NCBI RefSeq assembly: GCF_030695525.1
Contig: NZ_JAUYSS010000068.1
Coordinates: forward strand, 1-64,000
Direction: 5' to 3'
Source: Daejeonella sp.
Lineage (GTDB): Bacteria > Bacteroidota > Bacteroidia > Sphingobacteriales > Sphingobacteriaceae
Length of the DNA stretch: 64,000 bases
Position numbers and translations under genes: made by a program. Under the pieces are notes generated by a model, which saw only the letters and a list, made by a program, of their open reading frames with translations, was not told the origin of the DNA and did no database searches. This document shows, one piece after another, positions 19,910 through 30,446 of this stretch (positions are counted from its first letter, which is position 1; every line of letters begins with the position of its first letter).

Positions 19910-20701
19910 ATGCTTACTATTCCAATTTACCAGGTTGATGCGTTCAGTGATAAGTTGTTTGGAGGAAATCCGGCAGCTATCTGTCCGCTTAAGGAATGGC
20001 TGCCTGCACCTCAGATGCAGAAAATTGCAGCAGAAAATAATTTGGCAGAAACCGCATTCTTCATTCCTCAGGGAAAGGATTTTGAGTTACGATGGTTTAC
20101 ACCCGAGTCGGAAGTGGATCTCTGTGGTCATGCAACACTTGCCACGGCCCATGTTTTGTTCACCTTATTGAATTATGAGGGTGATACGGTTCATTTCCAT
20201 ACCCTGAAGGCCGGTACCCTTACGGTTAGCCGTAAGGATGATCTTTATACCCTCGACTTCCCTTCGCGTGCTCCAAAGAACTGTGATGTCCCTGCGGGCT
20301 TGATTGAGGCCCTGGGAGGCAGAAAGCCTGTGGAGGTTTTACGTTCAAGGGATTATTTCATCGTTTATGAAACTGAAGCCGATGTTTTGGCCTTAGAACC
20401 AAATTTTGCTGCTTTAAGCCGCATAGAATCCTTAGGTTTTGTGGTAACCGCTCCCGGAGAAAACTCTGATTTTGTTTCCCGGTTTTTCGCCCCTTCTGCA
20501 GGTATTGATGAAGACCCCGTTACCGGATCTTCGCACTGTAACCTGATCCCATACTGGGCAGATCGATTAGGAAAATTTAAACTTCATGCCTACCAGGTAT
20601 CCGCTCGACGAGGTGAGTTATGGTGCGAGCATAAAGGGGATAGGGTATTGATGTCGGGGAAAGCGGTTACTTATTTGAAGGGAGAAATATTTTTAAGCTG
20701 A
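19910..20701 (+). CDS. PhzF family isomerase-like protein
   Basis: YQVDAFSDKLFGGNPAAICPL, NNLAETAFF, LCGHATLATAHVLF, DEDPVTGSSHCNLIPYW. Confidence 0.93.
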   Translation: MLTIPIYQVDAFSDKLFGGNPAAICPLKEWLPAPQMQKIAAENNLAETAFFIPQGKDFELRWFTPESEVDLCGHATLATAHVLFTLLNYEGDTVHFHTLKAGTLTVSRKDDLYTLDFPSRAPKNCDVPAGLIEALGGRKPVEVLRSRDYFIVYETEADVLALEPNFAALSRIESLGFVVTAPGENSDFVSRFFAPSAGIDEDPVTGSSHCNLIPYWADRLGKFKLHAYQVSARRGELWCEHKGDRVLMSGKAVTYLKGEIFLS

Positions 20702-20751
20702 AAGCTTAAAGCCGAAAGCAAAAAGCTTAAAGCTAGGGGCAATAACCATTC

Positions 20752-21120
20752 ATGAAAGTTAATAATCTTAGATCGACTAGCTATTTAACCATCCATAAAT
20801 TGGATGAACGGAGTTTTATAGCATGGACACCCAACTATTTAGGACTCTTTGTACCTAAATTAATTTATGAGTTTGATACTGATGGACAGAATTTAAAAAT
20901 CAGAACTATAGGTTTTCTAAAAGTGTTATTTTTAAATTGGTTAATTTATTGTGGAATGATTTCGCTAGTTGTTTATTTTTTGGATAATAGCATTGAACAA
21001 CTAATCTCGGCCTACCCTTTTTTCCTAGGAATATTTGTATTCCTGATTTTACTGAATTACATAGTTATATTTTCCACACGTTGGAAAGTCGAACAACAAT
21101 TTAATAATAACAGCCATTAA
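20752..21120 (+). CDS. Hypothetical membrane protein
   Basis: Two predicted hydrophobic segments; no family recognised. Confidence 0.5.
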   Translation: MKVNNLRSTSYLTIHKLDERSFIAWTPNYLGLFVPKLIYEFDTDGQNLKIRTIGFLKVLFLNWLIYCGMISLVVYFLDNSIEQLISAYPFFLGIFVFLILLNYIVIFSTRWKVEQQFNNNSH

Positions 21121-21318
21121 CAGAGGCTTGTTTCAATTGCTGCTAAAGTGGTTTATGAAAATTCAGTTCTTTCTATTGCATTTAGTGCTAGCTTGCGGTC
21201 GAAATACAATTAATTCAGCGCCTGCAACAAGCCAGAAAAACGTGGTCAGCAGAAAGATTAAGAATTAATTTCAAATGAAGCTGTCATCCTCAGACCTCAG
21301 ACATCAGACAACTATTTT

Positions 21319-22026
21319 TTAGAAATTCGGTTTCAAAACATATTTCTCATAGAACCTGAAAATATGTTCTGTAGCTTCTTCGGCAGTATCCACCAAACGG
21401 TATAGATTCAGGTCATCTTCGTTGATATTATGCTCCTGCTCCAGCATATGGGTTTTTACCCAATCCATCAATCCTGACCAGTAATCAACACCGACCAATA
21501 CGATTGGAAAGCGCGCAACTTTTCCGGTTTGTATGAGGGTTAGTGCTTCGAACATCTCGTCCATAGTTCCAAATCCACCCGGAAGAATAATGAATCCCTG
21601 TGAGTATTTCATAAACATCACTTTACGCACGAAGAAATAATCAAAGTCGAGGGTTTTATCACGGTCGATGTATTTATTATGGAATTGTTCGAAAGGGAGG
21701 TCAATATTTAACCCGACCGATTTACCTCCGGCCTCAAAGGCACCTTTATTGGCAGCTTCCATAATACCGGGGCCGCCACCTGATATTACTCCGTATCCCC
21801 GTTCCGTCAGCATCCTGGCACAGTCTTCGGCCAGTTTAAAATATTTATTTTCGTGTGATGTTCTCGCAGAACCAAAAATAGAAACACAGGGTCCGATTTT
21901 GGCCAGTTTTTCAAAACCATCCACAAATTCGGCCATAATTTTAAAGATCTGCCAGGAATCTGTGACTTTAATTTCCTGCCAGTTTTTATTTTCAAATGCA
22001 TGTCTTATTTTATCGTCATTACTCAT
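21319..22026 (-). CDS. LOG/TIGR00730 family Rossmann-fold protein (second copy)
   Basis: VSIFGSARTSHENKYF...GVISGGGPGIMEAANKGAF...LPGGFGTMDEMFE. Confidence 0.92.
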   Translation of the reverse strand: MSNDDKIRHAFENKNWQEIKVTDSWQIFKIMAEFVDGFEKLAKIGPCVSIFGSARTSHENKYFKLAEDCARMLTERGYGVISGGGPGIMEAANKGAFEAGGKSVGLNIDLPFEQFHNKYIDRDKTLDFDYFFVRKVMFMKYSQGFIILPGGFGTMDEMFEALTLIQTGKVARFPIVLVGVDYWSGLMDWVKTHMLEQEHNINEDDLNLYRLVDTAEEATEHIFRFYEKYVLKPNF

Positions 22027-22044
22027 ATTGGATTCAGAATGGGG

Positions 22045-23553
22045 TTAAAATTGAGTTTTGCTGGTAGCGGGTTTACTGATTAGTAATAAACCAATAAAGG
22101 TGATCAAGCCATTTACCACGATGAGTTCATTATCAAAAATATAGCCACCCATTAGCGTTTTTGAATTTGCATTCAGAAATAAGCAAATTGCAGGGGATAA
22201 CAAACAAATGAAAGGCACAAGTTTGTCCTTAACACCCCTGTTTTTCATAAATAAACCGAAACCATAAAGTCCCAGTAATGGACCATAGGTATATGACGCT
22301 ACTGTGAATATCGCACTTACAACAGCCGCATTATTTACAATATTGAACAATATGATAACTGTGAACATCAGCAGGGAAAGACCAATATGAACCATATGTC
22401 TGGTTCGGATTGCTGCAGGAGAGTTTAAATCTTCCCTTTTTGAGAATCCCAGGAAATCTACACAAAAGGAAGTGGTTAGAGCAGTTAATGCCGAATCGGT
22501 AGTAGCAAAAGTAGCCGCGGTTAACCCGAGCATGAAAACCACAGCCGGAACCATTGATAAATGGTTGAAAGCAATTTCAGGGAAAAGAAAATCGGTTCTT
22601 GGTTTACCTGTAACATGGTCGAGCGGAAGTTCAATTCCATTTTTGCTTGCATAAACATAGAGTAATGCACCTACACTAAGGAAGAATATATTAACAATCA
22701 CAAAAACAGTGGTGAAAGTGAACATGTTTTTCTGGGCTTCTCTGATATTATTGCAGCTCAAATTCTTCTGCATCATATCCTGATCCAGGCCTACCATCGC
22801 TATCGTTACAAAAATACCTCCCAGCAATTGTTTGCTGACATGGAACTTACTGGTCATAAAATCTTCATAAAAGAACACTTTCGAATAACCACTATGTTTG
22901 ATGGTTTCGAAGGCCTCAATTAAATTCAGATCGAGGCTGTCGCAGATAAAAAATATGGTGAGTATGACCGATGAAACCAAAAACAAGGTTTGAAGGATGT
23001 CGGTTATGATTATGGTTTTTAAGCCACCTTTAAAAGTGTAGGACCAGATTAAGGTGAGTGCTATAAGCACTGTGGCCCAGAATGGCAGACCATAAGAATC
23101 GAAAATAAAGCGTTGTAATACGATAACCACGAGGTATAAACGGAAGGAAGAACCAACTGTACGGCTCAAAAGAAAGATACTGGCAGCAGTTTTATAGCTG
23201 TATATACCTAAACGCTCTTCAATATAGGTGTAAATCGAAGTCAGGTTCATACGGTAGTATAGTGGAAGCAGTACAGTAGCGATGATGATGAATCCTATGG
23301 CATTACCTAAAACGAATTGAAAATATTTAAACTCATTTCCTGCGGGATTACCAACTTCGCCCGGGACTGAGATAAAGGTTACCCCTGATAAAGCAGTCCC
23401 AATCATACCAAAAGCTACCAGATACCATTTTGAATTCCGGTTTGCGGTAAAAAAGGTTGAATTGTCGGAAGACTTTTTGGATGTGAAGTAGGAGATGCCT
23501 ATTAACATCAAAAAATATCCAATCAGAAAACTAAGTAAAATTCCCGGAGTCAT
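22045..23553 (-). CDS. Sodium:solute symporter (SSS family)
   Basis: Many TM segments; GTALSGVTFISVPGEVG, FATTDSALTALTTSFCVDF. Confidence 0.88.
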   Translation of the reverse strand: MTPGILLSFLIGYFLMLIGISYFTSKKSSDNSTFFTANRNSKWYLVAFGMIGTALSGVTFISVPGEVGNPAGNEFKYFQFVLGNAIGFIIIATVLLPLYYRMNLTSIYTYIEERLGIYSYKTAASIFLLSRTVGSSFRLYLVVIVLQRFIFDSYGLPFWATVLIALTLIWSYTFKGGLKTIIITDILQTLFLVSSVILTIFFICDSLDLNLIEAFETIKHSGYSKVFFYEDFMTSKFHVSKQLLGGIFVTIAMVGLDQDMMQKNLSCNNIREAQKNMFTFTTVFVIVNIFFLSVGALLYVYASKNGIELPLDHVTGKPRTDFLFPEIAFNHLSMVPAVVFMLGLTAATFATTDSALTALTTSFCVDFLGFSKREDLNSPAAIRTRHMVHIGLSLLMFTVIILFNIVNNAAVVSAIFTVASYTYGPLLGLYGFGLFMKNRGVKDKLVPFICLLSPAICLFLNANSKTLMGGYIFDNELIVVNGLITFIGLLLISKPATSKTQF

Positions 23554-23633
23554 ATGGTTTTTAAAATTGATAATCTGCGCAAATTAATAATTAAGTTCTG
23601 AATATTCTCTTTACTGGTATTACTAAACGTTAT

Positions 23634-23809
23634 GGGATTGCTTTGTCGTGCTGCCCTTCCGGTCAGGCGGGCCTCCAAAGACAGTTGGATTGTTTCATCG
23701 TGCTTGTCCGCCCGGTCGTCTTTTGTCATTGCGAGTGTAGCGAAGCAATTTCCTTACTACTATTACTGAATGTCATGAGATTGCTTCGTCGTACCTCCTC
23801 GCAATGGCA
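23634..23809. repeat. Dispersed inverted-repeat element (GTCATTGCGAG..GAAGCAAT / ATTGCTTCG..CTCGCAATG) with degenerate partial copies
   Basis: Arms at ~23725-23750 and ~23776-23809; degenerate copies at 23634-23716. Confidence 0.8.
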
Positions 23810-23878
23810 GTCAGAGTAAGCCAGTATTTTCTAATAAACCCATGCAAAAAAGACTAAGTTTAACTATAAATTTGCAGA

Positions 23879-24496
23879 ATGAATTTTTCTTCAAAGCTGC
23901 TCGAAAATGCAGTCAATGAATTTTCAAGTTTACCGGGCATAGGTCAGAAAACGGCCCTGCGTTTAGTTTTGCACCTGCTGAACCAGCCTCAGTCGGAGGT
24001 TGAGAAGTTCGGTAATTCACTTTTGATTTTAAAGCGTGACATCCGGTATTGTATTGAATGTCATAATATTTCTGATCATGAGCTTTGTCAGATCTGCAAT
24101 GCTGTAAAACGTGATAAGTCGCTGATTTGCGTGGTAGAAGATACCCGTGATGTGATGGCAATCGAAAATACCGGTCAGTACCAGGGTGGATATCATGTGA
24201 TGGGCGGCTTAATATCTCCGATGGATGGTATCGGGCCTTCGGATTTGAATATCGAAAGCCTTGTAAAACGGGTTCAGGCCGGAGGAATTAAAGAGGTGAT
24301 TCTGGCTCTAAGCGCAACAATGGAAGGTGATACAACAATTTTTTACCTGTATAAGAAACTTAAAGATTTGGGTGTTTCAATCAGTACGATAGCACGAGGA
24401 ATCGCATTTGGAGGTGAGCTTGAGTATGTGGATGAAATTACTCTGGGAAGGTCCATAGCCACCCGGGTACCCTACGAGAACTCATTAGCCAGATGA
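23879..24496 (+). CDS. recR: Recombination mediator protein RecR
   Basis: [21 protein letters not shown]4 zinc finger [16 protein letters not shown], Toprim. Confidence 0.96.
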   Translation: MNFSSKLLENAVNEFSSLPGIGQKTALRLVLHLLNQPQSEVEKFGNSLLILKRDIRYCIECHNISDHELCQICNAVKRDKSLICVVEDTRDVMAIENTGQYQGGYHVMGGLISPMDGIGPSDLNIESLVKRVQAGGIKEVILALSATMEGDTTIFYLYKKLKDLGVSISTIARGIAFGGELEYVDEITLGRSIATRVPYENSLAR

Positions 24497-24518
24497 ATCT
24501 GATTAATAATATAAAAAA

Positions 24519-25334
24519 ATGAACCTTAAAAATAAAACGGTAATTATTACAGGTGCTTCGTCCGGAATAGGCAGGTCATGTGCCGAGGAGTTTGCAAAAA
24601 AAGGTTCAAACCTTGTGTTAGGGGCACGTCAGTATGTTGCTCTATGTGAAATAGCGCAGGATCTGGAGGCAAAGTATGGAATTAAAGCAGTTGCTGTTCG
24701 CTGTGATGTATCAAAAGAAGCAGATTGTCAGGATTTGATTAACCAGGCAATGGCGACATTTAATCGTATTGATGTTCTGGTTAACAATGCCGGAATCTCA
24801 ATGCGTGCCTTGTTTACAGACCTTGATCTGCAGGTATTGCGTAACCTGATGGATGTCAATTTTTGGGGTGCGGTGTATTGCACAAAATATGCGATTCCTG
24901 AATTGCTAAAACATCAGGGTTCCGTTGTAGGGGTTTCTTCAATAGCAGGTTATCGCGGCTTACCCGGCAGAACTGGATATTCTGCTTCTAAATTTGCATT
25001 GAATGGCTTTCTGGAGGCATTACGGGTAGAAAATCTTAAAACCGGATTGCATGTGATGATCGCCTCTCCGGGATTCACCTCTTCAAATATCCGCAAGGTT
25101 GCTTTGGTTAAAGATGGTACCGCTCAGGGCGAAACCAGTATGGATGAAGATAAAATGATGAGTTCGGGAGAGGTAGCCCAAATCATAGTCAGAGGAATAG
25201 AACAGCGAAAACGCTCATTGATCATGACGGCCCAGGGGAAACTTACTGTATTATTGAATAAAATCCTACCGGCCTGGTTAGACGGACTCGTATACAATCA
25301 TTTTACGAAAGAAAAGGATCCCCTTATTAGATGA
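24519..25334 (+). CDS. Short-chain dehydrogenase/reductase
   Basis: VIITGASSGIGRSCAEEFA, NNAGIS, YSASKFALNGFLEALR. Confidence 0.93.
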   Translation: MNLKNKTVIITGASSGIGRSCAEEFAKKGSNLVLGARQYVALCEIAQDLEAKYGIKAVAVRCDVSKEADCQDLINQAMATFNRIDVLVNNAGISMRALFTDLDLQVLRNLMDVNFWGAVYCTKYAIPELLKHQGSVVGVSSIAGYRGLPGRTGYSASKFALNGFLEALRVENLKTGLHVMIASPGFTSSNIRKVALVKDGTAQGETSMDEDKMMSSGEVAQIIVRGIEQRKRSLIMTAQGKLTVLLNKILPAWLDGLVYNHFTKEKDPLIR

Positions 25335-26170
25335 AGCTGAAGTATTTTCTGTTAATTTTAATCCTGGCGTCTGTTTTGGAGCTTTCTGCGAAAGTTTTGA
25401 TTAGCAAGGATATTCCTTACCGTGAAAATTCAACGGATATCCGAAATCGTCTGGATGTTTATTATCCTGAAAATACCCAGAAGTCAAAAGACGTGTTGGT
25501 TTTTATCCATGGAGGCTCCTGGAACAGTGGAAAAAAAGAGATCTATTGGTGGTTGGGTAAAAATATGGCCAGGAAAAATGTCGTATCAGTGATTATTAAT
25601 TATAGCCTGAGTCCGGAATCTCAATATGAAAACATGGCTTTAGATTGTGCTTTGGCAATAAAATGGGTTAAGGATAGTATTGCCCGATTTGGGGGGCGAT
25701 CAGACCGGATCTTTGTTATGGGGCATTCGGCCGGTGGGCATCTGGCAGCATTGATCAATAATGACCCAAGGTTTTTTGAAAGTACAGGGATTCCTAATCC
25801 AATAAAAGGAGTAATTCTGAATGATAGTTTCGGTTTAGATATGTATGAATATTTGACAGTTGCCGAGCCGGATGAACATACAGAGGATTTCCTGAATGCA
25901 TTTTCCAGGGATCAGGAAACATGGAAAACAGCTTCACCGATGTATTATCTCCAAAATGTAATGAAGCCATTTCTGGTTTTTGTCGGAGAGCGGACCTATC
26001 CGGCAATAAAACTACAATCTAAGCGCCTTTATGACGAACTTCTCAAAGCCAATAAGACCATTGAGATGAAATACATAGAAAGAAAAAGGCACAAGGGAAT
26101 GATCATTCAAATGATTTCCCGGAAAAATCAGATGTATGATCTAATTCTGGAATTTATGGCTAAAGCTTAA
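25331..26170 (+). CDS. Alpha/beta hydrolase (esterase/lipase-like)
   Basis: FIHGGSWNSGKKE, GHSAGGHLAALI; ATGA overlap with the upstream SDR. Confidence 0.88.
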   Translation: MKLKYFLLILILASVLELSAKVLISKDIPYRENSTDIRNRLDVYYPENTQKSKDVLVFIHGGSWNSGKKEIYWWLGKNMARKNVVSVIINYSLSPESQYENMALDCALAIKWVKDSIARFGGRSDRIFVMGHSAGGHLAALINNDPRFFESTGIPNPIKGVILNDSFGLDMYEYLTVAEPDEHTEDFLNAFSRDQETWKTASPMYYLQNVMKPFLVFVGERTYPAIKLQSKRLYDELLKANKTIEMKYIERKRHKGMIIQMISRKNQMYDLILEFMAKA

Positions 26171-26203
26171 AAATTTCAGTGGGCAACAGTAGCCAATAGA
26201 TTA

Positions 26204-27490
26204 CTAAATCTTCCTCTGTATTTTTCTGATCGCTGATTCAATTGATTTTTCAGGTTCAATAATATTATATTCTCCCCAGAATTCAGGATCAGCGAAGTTG
26301 GATACCTTGTCCATCATGATCACGTTTTGCCTTAATTTCTGAGTTGCTTTTTGTGGTTCGTTTGTTTTCTTTCTCCAATCGGTTACAGCCATCTCGACTG
26401 ATGTTTCATAGGTTGTATTAAACAGTCTTTTGTCCCAGTTAACCCTGAAAGTGATATCACCGCGTGAATAACTAAACAGCCATTTTCCGTTTTGCTCGCG
26501 ATAATTGATCTGGTAGCTGGCTTCAATAGGGTATACTTCGGCTCCCGCGGGTTTCTTTTGGGTAAACATCAAGGCTGCGGCTTTTCTGTCTTCAACATTG
26601 AGGTTGAATGTAGCGCTTATAATAGCCATACTTTCAGTATCTATAAATAACTTGCCATAATAAAGTGGTGCAGTAATCGCGGGCTTTTGCTTGAAGGCCA
26701 GCACATATACCTTTCTTTCATCAATCTGGGTATTATTCTCCATAGAGAAATCATAAACTTTCAATGCGTCATCAGTAAAAATCAAGCCCGGATATTTCAT
26801 AATATCGAGGAACATTGTGGTATAGGGTCCACCCTGTAATTTGAAGGTCAGGGTGTCAAGTCTGGTATAGTCTGTATTTTTACGCCCTTTGAAAAGTTCA
26901 ATAAAATCATCAACATTACTCATGTAAGGCTGCTTTTGGATCTCTACTACTGATTCTGAAAGTGATAAATATGTTCTTCGCTTTCTGATCGTCTCGCGGT
27001 AAAATCCAGTCATCAGATTCTGGTCACTACTGTAATTCTGCTCTATTCTGCTTATTGCCTGATTAAAAAGTTTTTCAGCATCGTTTGTAGAAATAATAAT
27101 CTCGCTTAAGGCAATGTTGAAGGCTTCAAGAAGGATCTCGTTATTTTCCGGCTTTAAATCTTTAATACTAATCACCTTATTTTTATATCCCAGAAAGGAA
27201 ATCATTAGATCGGCATTGGCGTTTTCCCTGGGTACTTTTAAAGAAAACTCACCTTCACTATTGCTTACCCCGGCAATGTTTGTTCCAAGGACTGATAATG
27301 TGGCAAAAGCAAGTTCTTTTTTACTTTTACTATCCAAAATGATTCCCTTAAATTGGGTAAAACTGCTGGTATCACTTTGACCGAATGCTGTTGTTGAAGT
27401 AAAAATATTCAGGGAAAATATGGCAATGATCAATAAAAGTGTTGAGCCTGTCAGTAATCCTTTAATGTTTAGGTGTCCCGGGTTTTTCAT
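26204..27490 (-). CDS. Carboxypeptidase-like regulatory-domain protein, exported
   Basis: FKGIILDSKSKKELAFATLSVLGTNIAGVSNSEGEFSLKVP; N-terminal signal. Confidence 0.8.
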   Translation of the reverse strand: MKNPGHLNIKGLLTGSTLLLIIAIFSLNIFTSTTAFGQSDTSSFTQFKGIILDSKSKKELAFATLSVLGTNIAGVSNSEGEFSLKVPRENANADLMISFLGYKNKVISIKDLKPENNEILLEAFNIALSEIIISTNDAEKLFNQAISRIEQNYSSDQNLMTGFYRETIRKRRTYLSLSESVVEIQKQPYMSNVDDFIELFKGRKNTDYTRLDTLTFKLQGGPYTTMFLDIMKYPGLIFTDDALKVYDFSMENNTQIDERKVYVLAFKQKPAITAPLYYGKLFIDTESMAIISATFNLNVEDRKAAALMFTQKKPAGAEVYPIEASYQINYREQNGKWLFSYSRGDITFRVNWDKRLFNTTYETSVEMAVTDWRKKTNEPQKATQKLRQNVIMMDKVSNFADPEFWGEYNIIEPEKSIESAIRKIQRKI

Positions 27491-27953
27491 GGCAAATGTT
27501 TGAAAAATTGTTTTTAAATAATTGGTTATACAAATTTAAGCATGGAAACCGGTTTTGATAGATGATATATATCACATATTTCCTGGTCTTGGAATTTCTG
27601 ATTGAAGGTGTTCAGACAAAATTGGGATTATTTTAGAATTTAAATATTAATATCTTGATTATCAATATTTTGCAAATTTAAATTGGAGCACTATTTAATA
27701 TTGAGCTTCGGGAGTAAAATAATATATGACAGAAAATAAACGCACCTGACTGAAAATGTTACATAAAGCCTTGATAACCTGAGTGCTAATGGGTAAAGAA
27801 GAGCTTAAGATTCCGTTTATAGTGCCCTGGTTTTTGTTAAGAATCATAAGTCATGGAATTTGAAATATTATTTCAGGCTTTACTTTGCAGTGATTTTTCT
27901 GAGCCGGATAATTTCTAATTTTAGCGCATTGTCTAATGTAAATTCTAAGAAAC

Positions 27954-28256
27954 ATGTTAAATACTCCCATAGGTCGTTTCCGATTCATTGCTTTTGTAGA
28001 AGGTTGTTCTTTTCTGCTCATTGGGCTTACGATGATCCTAAAGTACCGCTATGATATGCCCGAACCTAATTATGTCGTGGGAATGGTGCATGGCCTGCTT
28101 TTTATTCTTTATGTTTTATTGCTGCTTCAGGTGACTTACATTTACAAATGGTCGTTTTGGATGCTGACCCGTGGTTTTATTGCATCTTTAATCCCATTTG
28201 GGACATTCTATGCTGATAAGAAGTGGTTTTCAAAGCAAGATTCGCAAATCTTATGA
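27954..28256 (+). CDS. DUF3817 family membrane protein
   Basis: GRFRFIAFVEGCSFLLIG...VGMVHGLLFILYV...GTFYADKKW. Confidence 0.85.
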   Translation: MLNTPIGRFRFIAFVEGCSFLLIGLTMILKYRYDMPEPNYVVGMVHGLLFILYVLLLLQVTYIYKWSFWMLTRGFIASLIPFGTFYADKKWFSKQDSQIL

Positions 28257-28327
28257 TTCAGCTGACCTTGTTCAATGTGTTGTTATTCGCAGGAGGATTA
28301 AATGTGGGCCTTCTGATCCGGCTATAA
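28253..28327 (+). CDS. Candidate hydrophobic microprotein (24 aa) coupled to DUF3817
   Basis: ATGA overlap; MIQLTLFNVLLFAGGLNVGLLIRL*; not in the ORF track because of length. Confidence 0.3.
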   Translation: MIQLTLFNVLLFAGGLNVGLLIRL

Positions 28328-28344
28328 ATTTATTCACGATTTAA

Positions 28345-29394
28345 ATGGAGAAGAGCTTATTTAAGAACCATCGCCCGGTAGCCATCTGGTTATATATTGG
28401 TGTTGGCATGATCATGATACAGGTTTTGATTGGCGGGCTAACCCGACTAACCGGTTCAGGATTATCCATAACAGAATGGCAGCCGATCTTAGGCGCATTC
28501 CCTCCAATGAATGAGCAGGCCTGGCAGGAAGCCTTTGATAGATACAAGCAGATTGCACAGTTTAAACATCTGAACAGTCATTTCAGTCTCAGTGATTTTA
28601 AGCTGATTTATTTCTGGGAATGGTTTCACCGCGATTGGGCAAGGCTGATGGGCCTGGTTTTCTTTTTTCCTTTCATATATTTTCTGATTAAGAAAAAGAT
28701 TGACCGTAGTATGGTTAATCCGATGATTATTTTATTCCTTTTGGGTGGATTGCAGGGGGCTATAGGCTGGATTATGGTTCAAAGCGGCCTAAATGCCGAG
28801 AATCTGTATGTAAGCCATATTCGTCTTGCTGTTCATTTTATTTCGGCCCTGGCCTTATTAGCCTATACGCTTTGGTTCGCAATGAAAGTCAGTATTTCCT
28901 CAGATCAGATTTTACATGTTCCTAATCTGAAAAAGCTGAATATCTGGCTGCTGGTACTAATTACGCTTCAGTTGATTTACGGGGCATTCATGGCAGGCTT
29001 ACATGCTGCTTTTGCTGCGGTTACCTGGCCTGATATGAACGGGCAATGGATTCCGGATGGGATGCTGATGCAGGGAGGCTTTTGGGATGATATTACACAT
29101 AACCTTATAACTGTACATTTTATCCACCGTGCACTCGCTTATCTCATCTGTATACCGGTTATTATCTGGACGATAAAGACTAAGAATCTTCCTGTAAACA
29201 GCCTGCTCCGCAAATTCCGCTTACTTCCCTTAGTATTATTATTGGTTCAGATTCTTTTAGGGATACTGACAGTCATTAATACCAGAGGGGAAATACCTTT
29301 GATCTATGCGATTCTGCATCAGTTTGTGGGGATGTTGTTCCTGCTTGCGTTTGTTGGGACCTTGTTTTTGAGTGGGGGGAGGCAGGGGAAATAG
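28345..29394 (+). CDS. ctaA: Heme A synthase family protein (COX15/CtaA)
   Basis: LIGGLTRLTGSGLSITEWQPILGAFPPMNEQAWQEAFDRYKQ; WEWFHRDWARLMG. Confidence 0.93.
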   Translation: MEKSLFKNHRPVAIWLYIGVGMIMIQVLIGGLTRLTGSGLSITEWQPILGAFPPMNEQAWQEAFDRYKQIAQFKHLNSHFSLSDFKLIYFWEWFHRDWARLMGLVFFFPFIYFLIKKKIDRSMVNPMIILFLLGGLQGAIGWIMVQSGLNAENLYVSHIRLAVHFISALALLAYTLWFAMKVSISSDQILHVPNLKKLNIWLLVLITLQLIYGAFMAGLHAAFAAVTWPDMNGQWIPDGMLMQGGFWDDITHNLITVHFIHRALAYLICIPVIIWTIKTKNLPVNSLLRKFRLLPLVLLLVQILLGILTVINTRGEIPLIYAILHQFVGMLFLLAFVGTLFLSGGRQGK

Positions 29395-29634
29395 GGATTT
29401 CCTGGTCTTAATTCTTGCTTAAAAACACTAACTCAAGTCCTCCCTGGATTTTGGTATCTGTTATTTTGTATTTAAAATTATTTTGCTCTTTGTTTTTGTA
29501 AACGGGTATATTCGTTTAAAAGCGGATAGGGGTGGGTCATTACCACAATAACTGAGTTATAGGCGATGCTAACGAAATCTTTCTCTTAATTAAATCTTTC
29601 CACCATTTGCATAAAGTTACCTAAATAGCTAACT

Positions 29635-29991
29635 TTGATTGTGCAAGAAAAATTCATTAGAGACATATTCTATTATCAGAATTATTATCTGGAATTCTTT
29701 GAGAAACTAAAGCCGGAAGTTAAGAAGAAATTTAACTGGACTTTACAGCTCATTGCAACAATTGATAGAGTTCCGGAGAAATATTTCAAATATATGACAG
29801 GCTCTACTGGGATCTTTGAGATCAGAGTGGAAGTGGGTTCAGATATTTACAGGGTTTTTAGCTTTTTTGACAAGGGCCAACTAATCATACTTTTAAACGG
29901 CTTCCAAAAGAAATCTCAGAAAACTCCAACGACTGAACTTGAACTTGCAGAAAAACTTAAAAAACAATACTTCGATGAAAAAGATAAATAA
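29635..29991 (+). CDS. Type II TA toxin, RelE/HigB (phage Gp49-like)
   Basis: RDIFYYQNYYLEFFEKLKPEVKKKFNW...GSTGIFEIRVEVGSDIYRVFSFFDKGQLIILLNGFQKKSQKTP. The start may be TTG 29635 or GTG 29641. Confidence 0.85.
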   Translation: MIVQEKFIRDIFYYQNYYLEFFEKLKPEVKKKFNWTLQLIATIDRVPEKYFKYMTGSTGIFEIRVEVGSDIYRVFSFFDKGQLIILLNGFQKKSQKTPTTELELAEKLKKQYFDEKDK

Positions 29992-30280
29992 AAATCTCAC
30001 CTCTTTTGCTGAGCATCTTGATCTGCAATATGGAAAACAAGGAACCCAAAACAGGGAAAAATACGAAGAAGGCTTTGAGACCTTTAAACTCGGAGTAATG
30101 ATTCAGGAACTTAGAAAAGAAAAAGGGTTAACTCAGGAACAACTTGCCGAAAAATGTGGCACTACAAAGACCTACATTTCCAGGATCGAGAATGATGCCA
30201 GCGATATCCGGCTCTCAACCTTAATGAGAATAATTCGCGAAGGCTTAGGCGGACATTTGAAACTAAGCGTAGATCTATAA
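29975..30280 (+). CDS. HigA/XRE-type antitoxin
   Basis: HTH LGVMIQELRKEKGLTQEQLAEKCGTTKTYISRIENDASDIRLSTLMRI; overlaps the toxin ORF. Confidence 0.88.
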   Translation: MKKINKNLTSFAEHLDLQYGKQGTQNREKYEEGFETFKLGVMIQELRKEKGLTQEQLAEKCGTTKTYISRIENDASDIRLSTLMRIIREGLGGHLKLSVDL

Positions 30281-30286
30281 TCTCTG

Positions 30287-30424
30287 GCACCGCCTATAAC
30301 AACGGGTTAAAGTCATGCCTCCTCCAGTGCTAACCAAACTGTTCTGCTATTTATTACTTTAATGCTATACGAAAGATTATGCTGTTAACCCGGCACAACT
30401 TTAACCCGCCAAACGTTATGTGCT
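30287..30424. repeat. attC-like imperfect inverted repeat 1
   Basis: GGGTTAAAGTCATGCC (30304-30319) pairs with GGCACAACTTTAACCC (30392-30407), 14/16; outer ATAAC (30296-30300) ... GTTAT (30415-30419). Confidence 0.7.
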
Positions 30425-30446
30425 ATGCAGTGGAATACCCTAAAAT

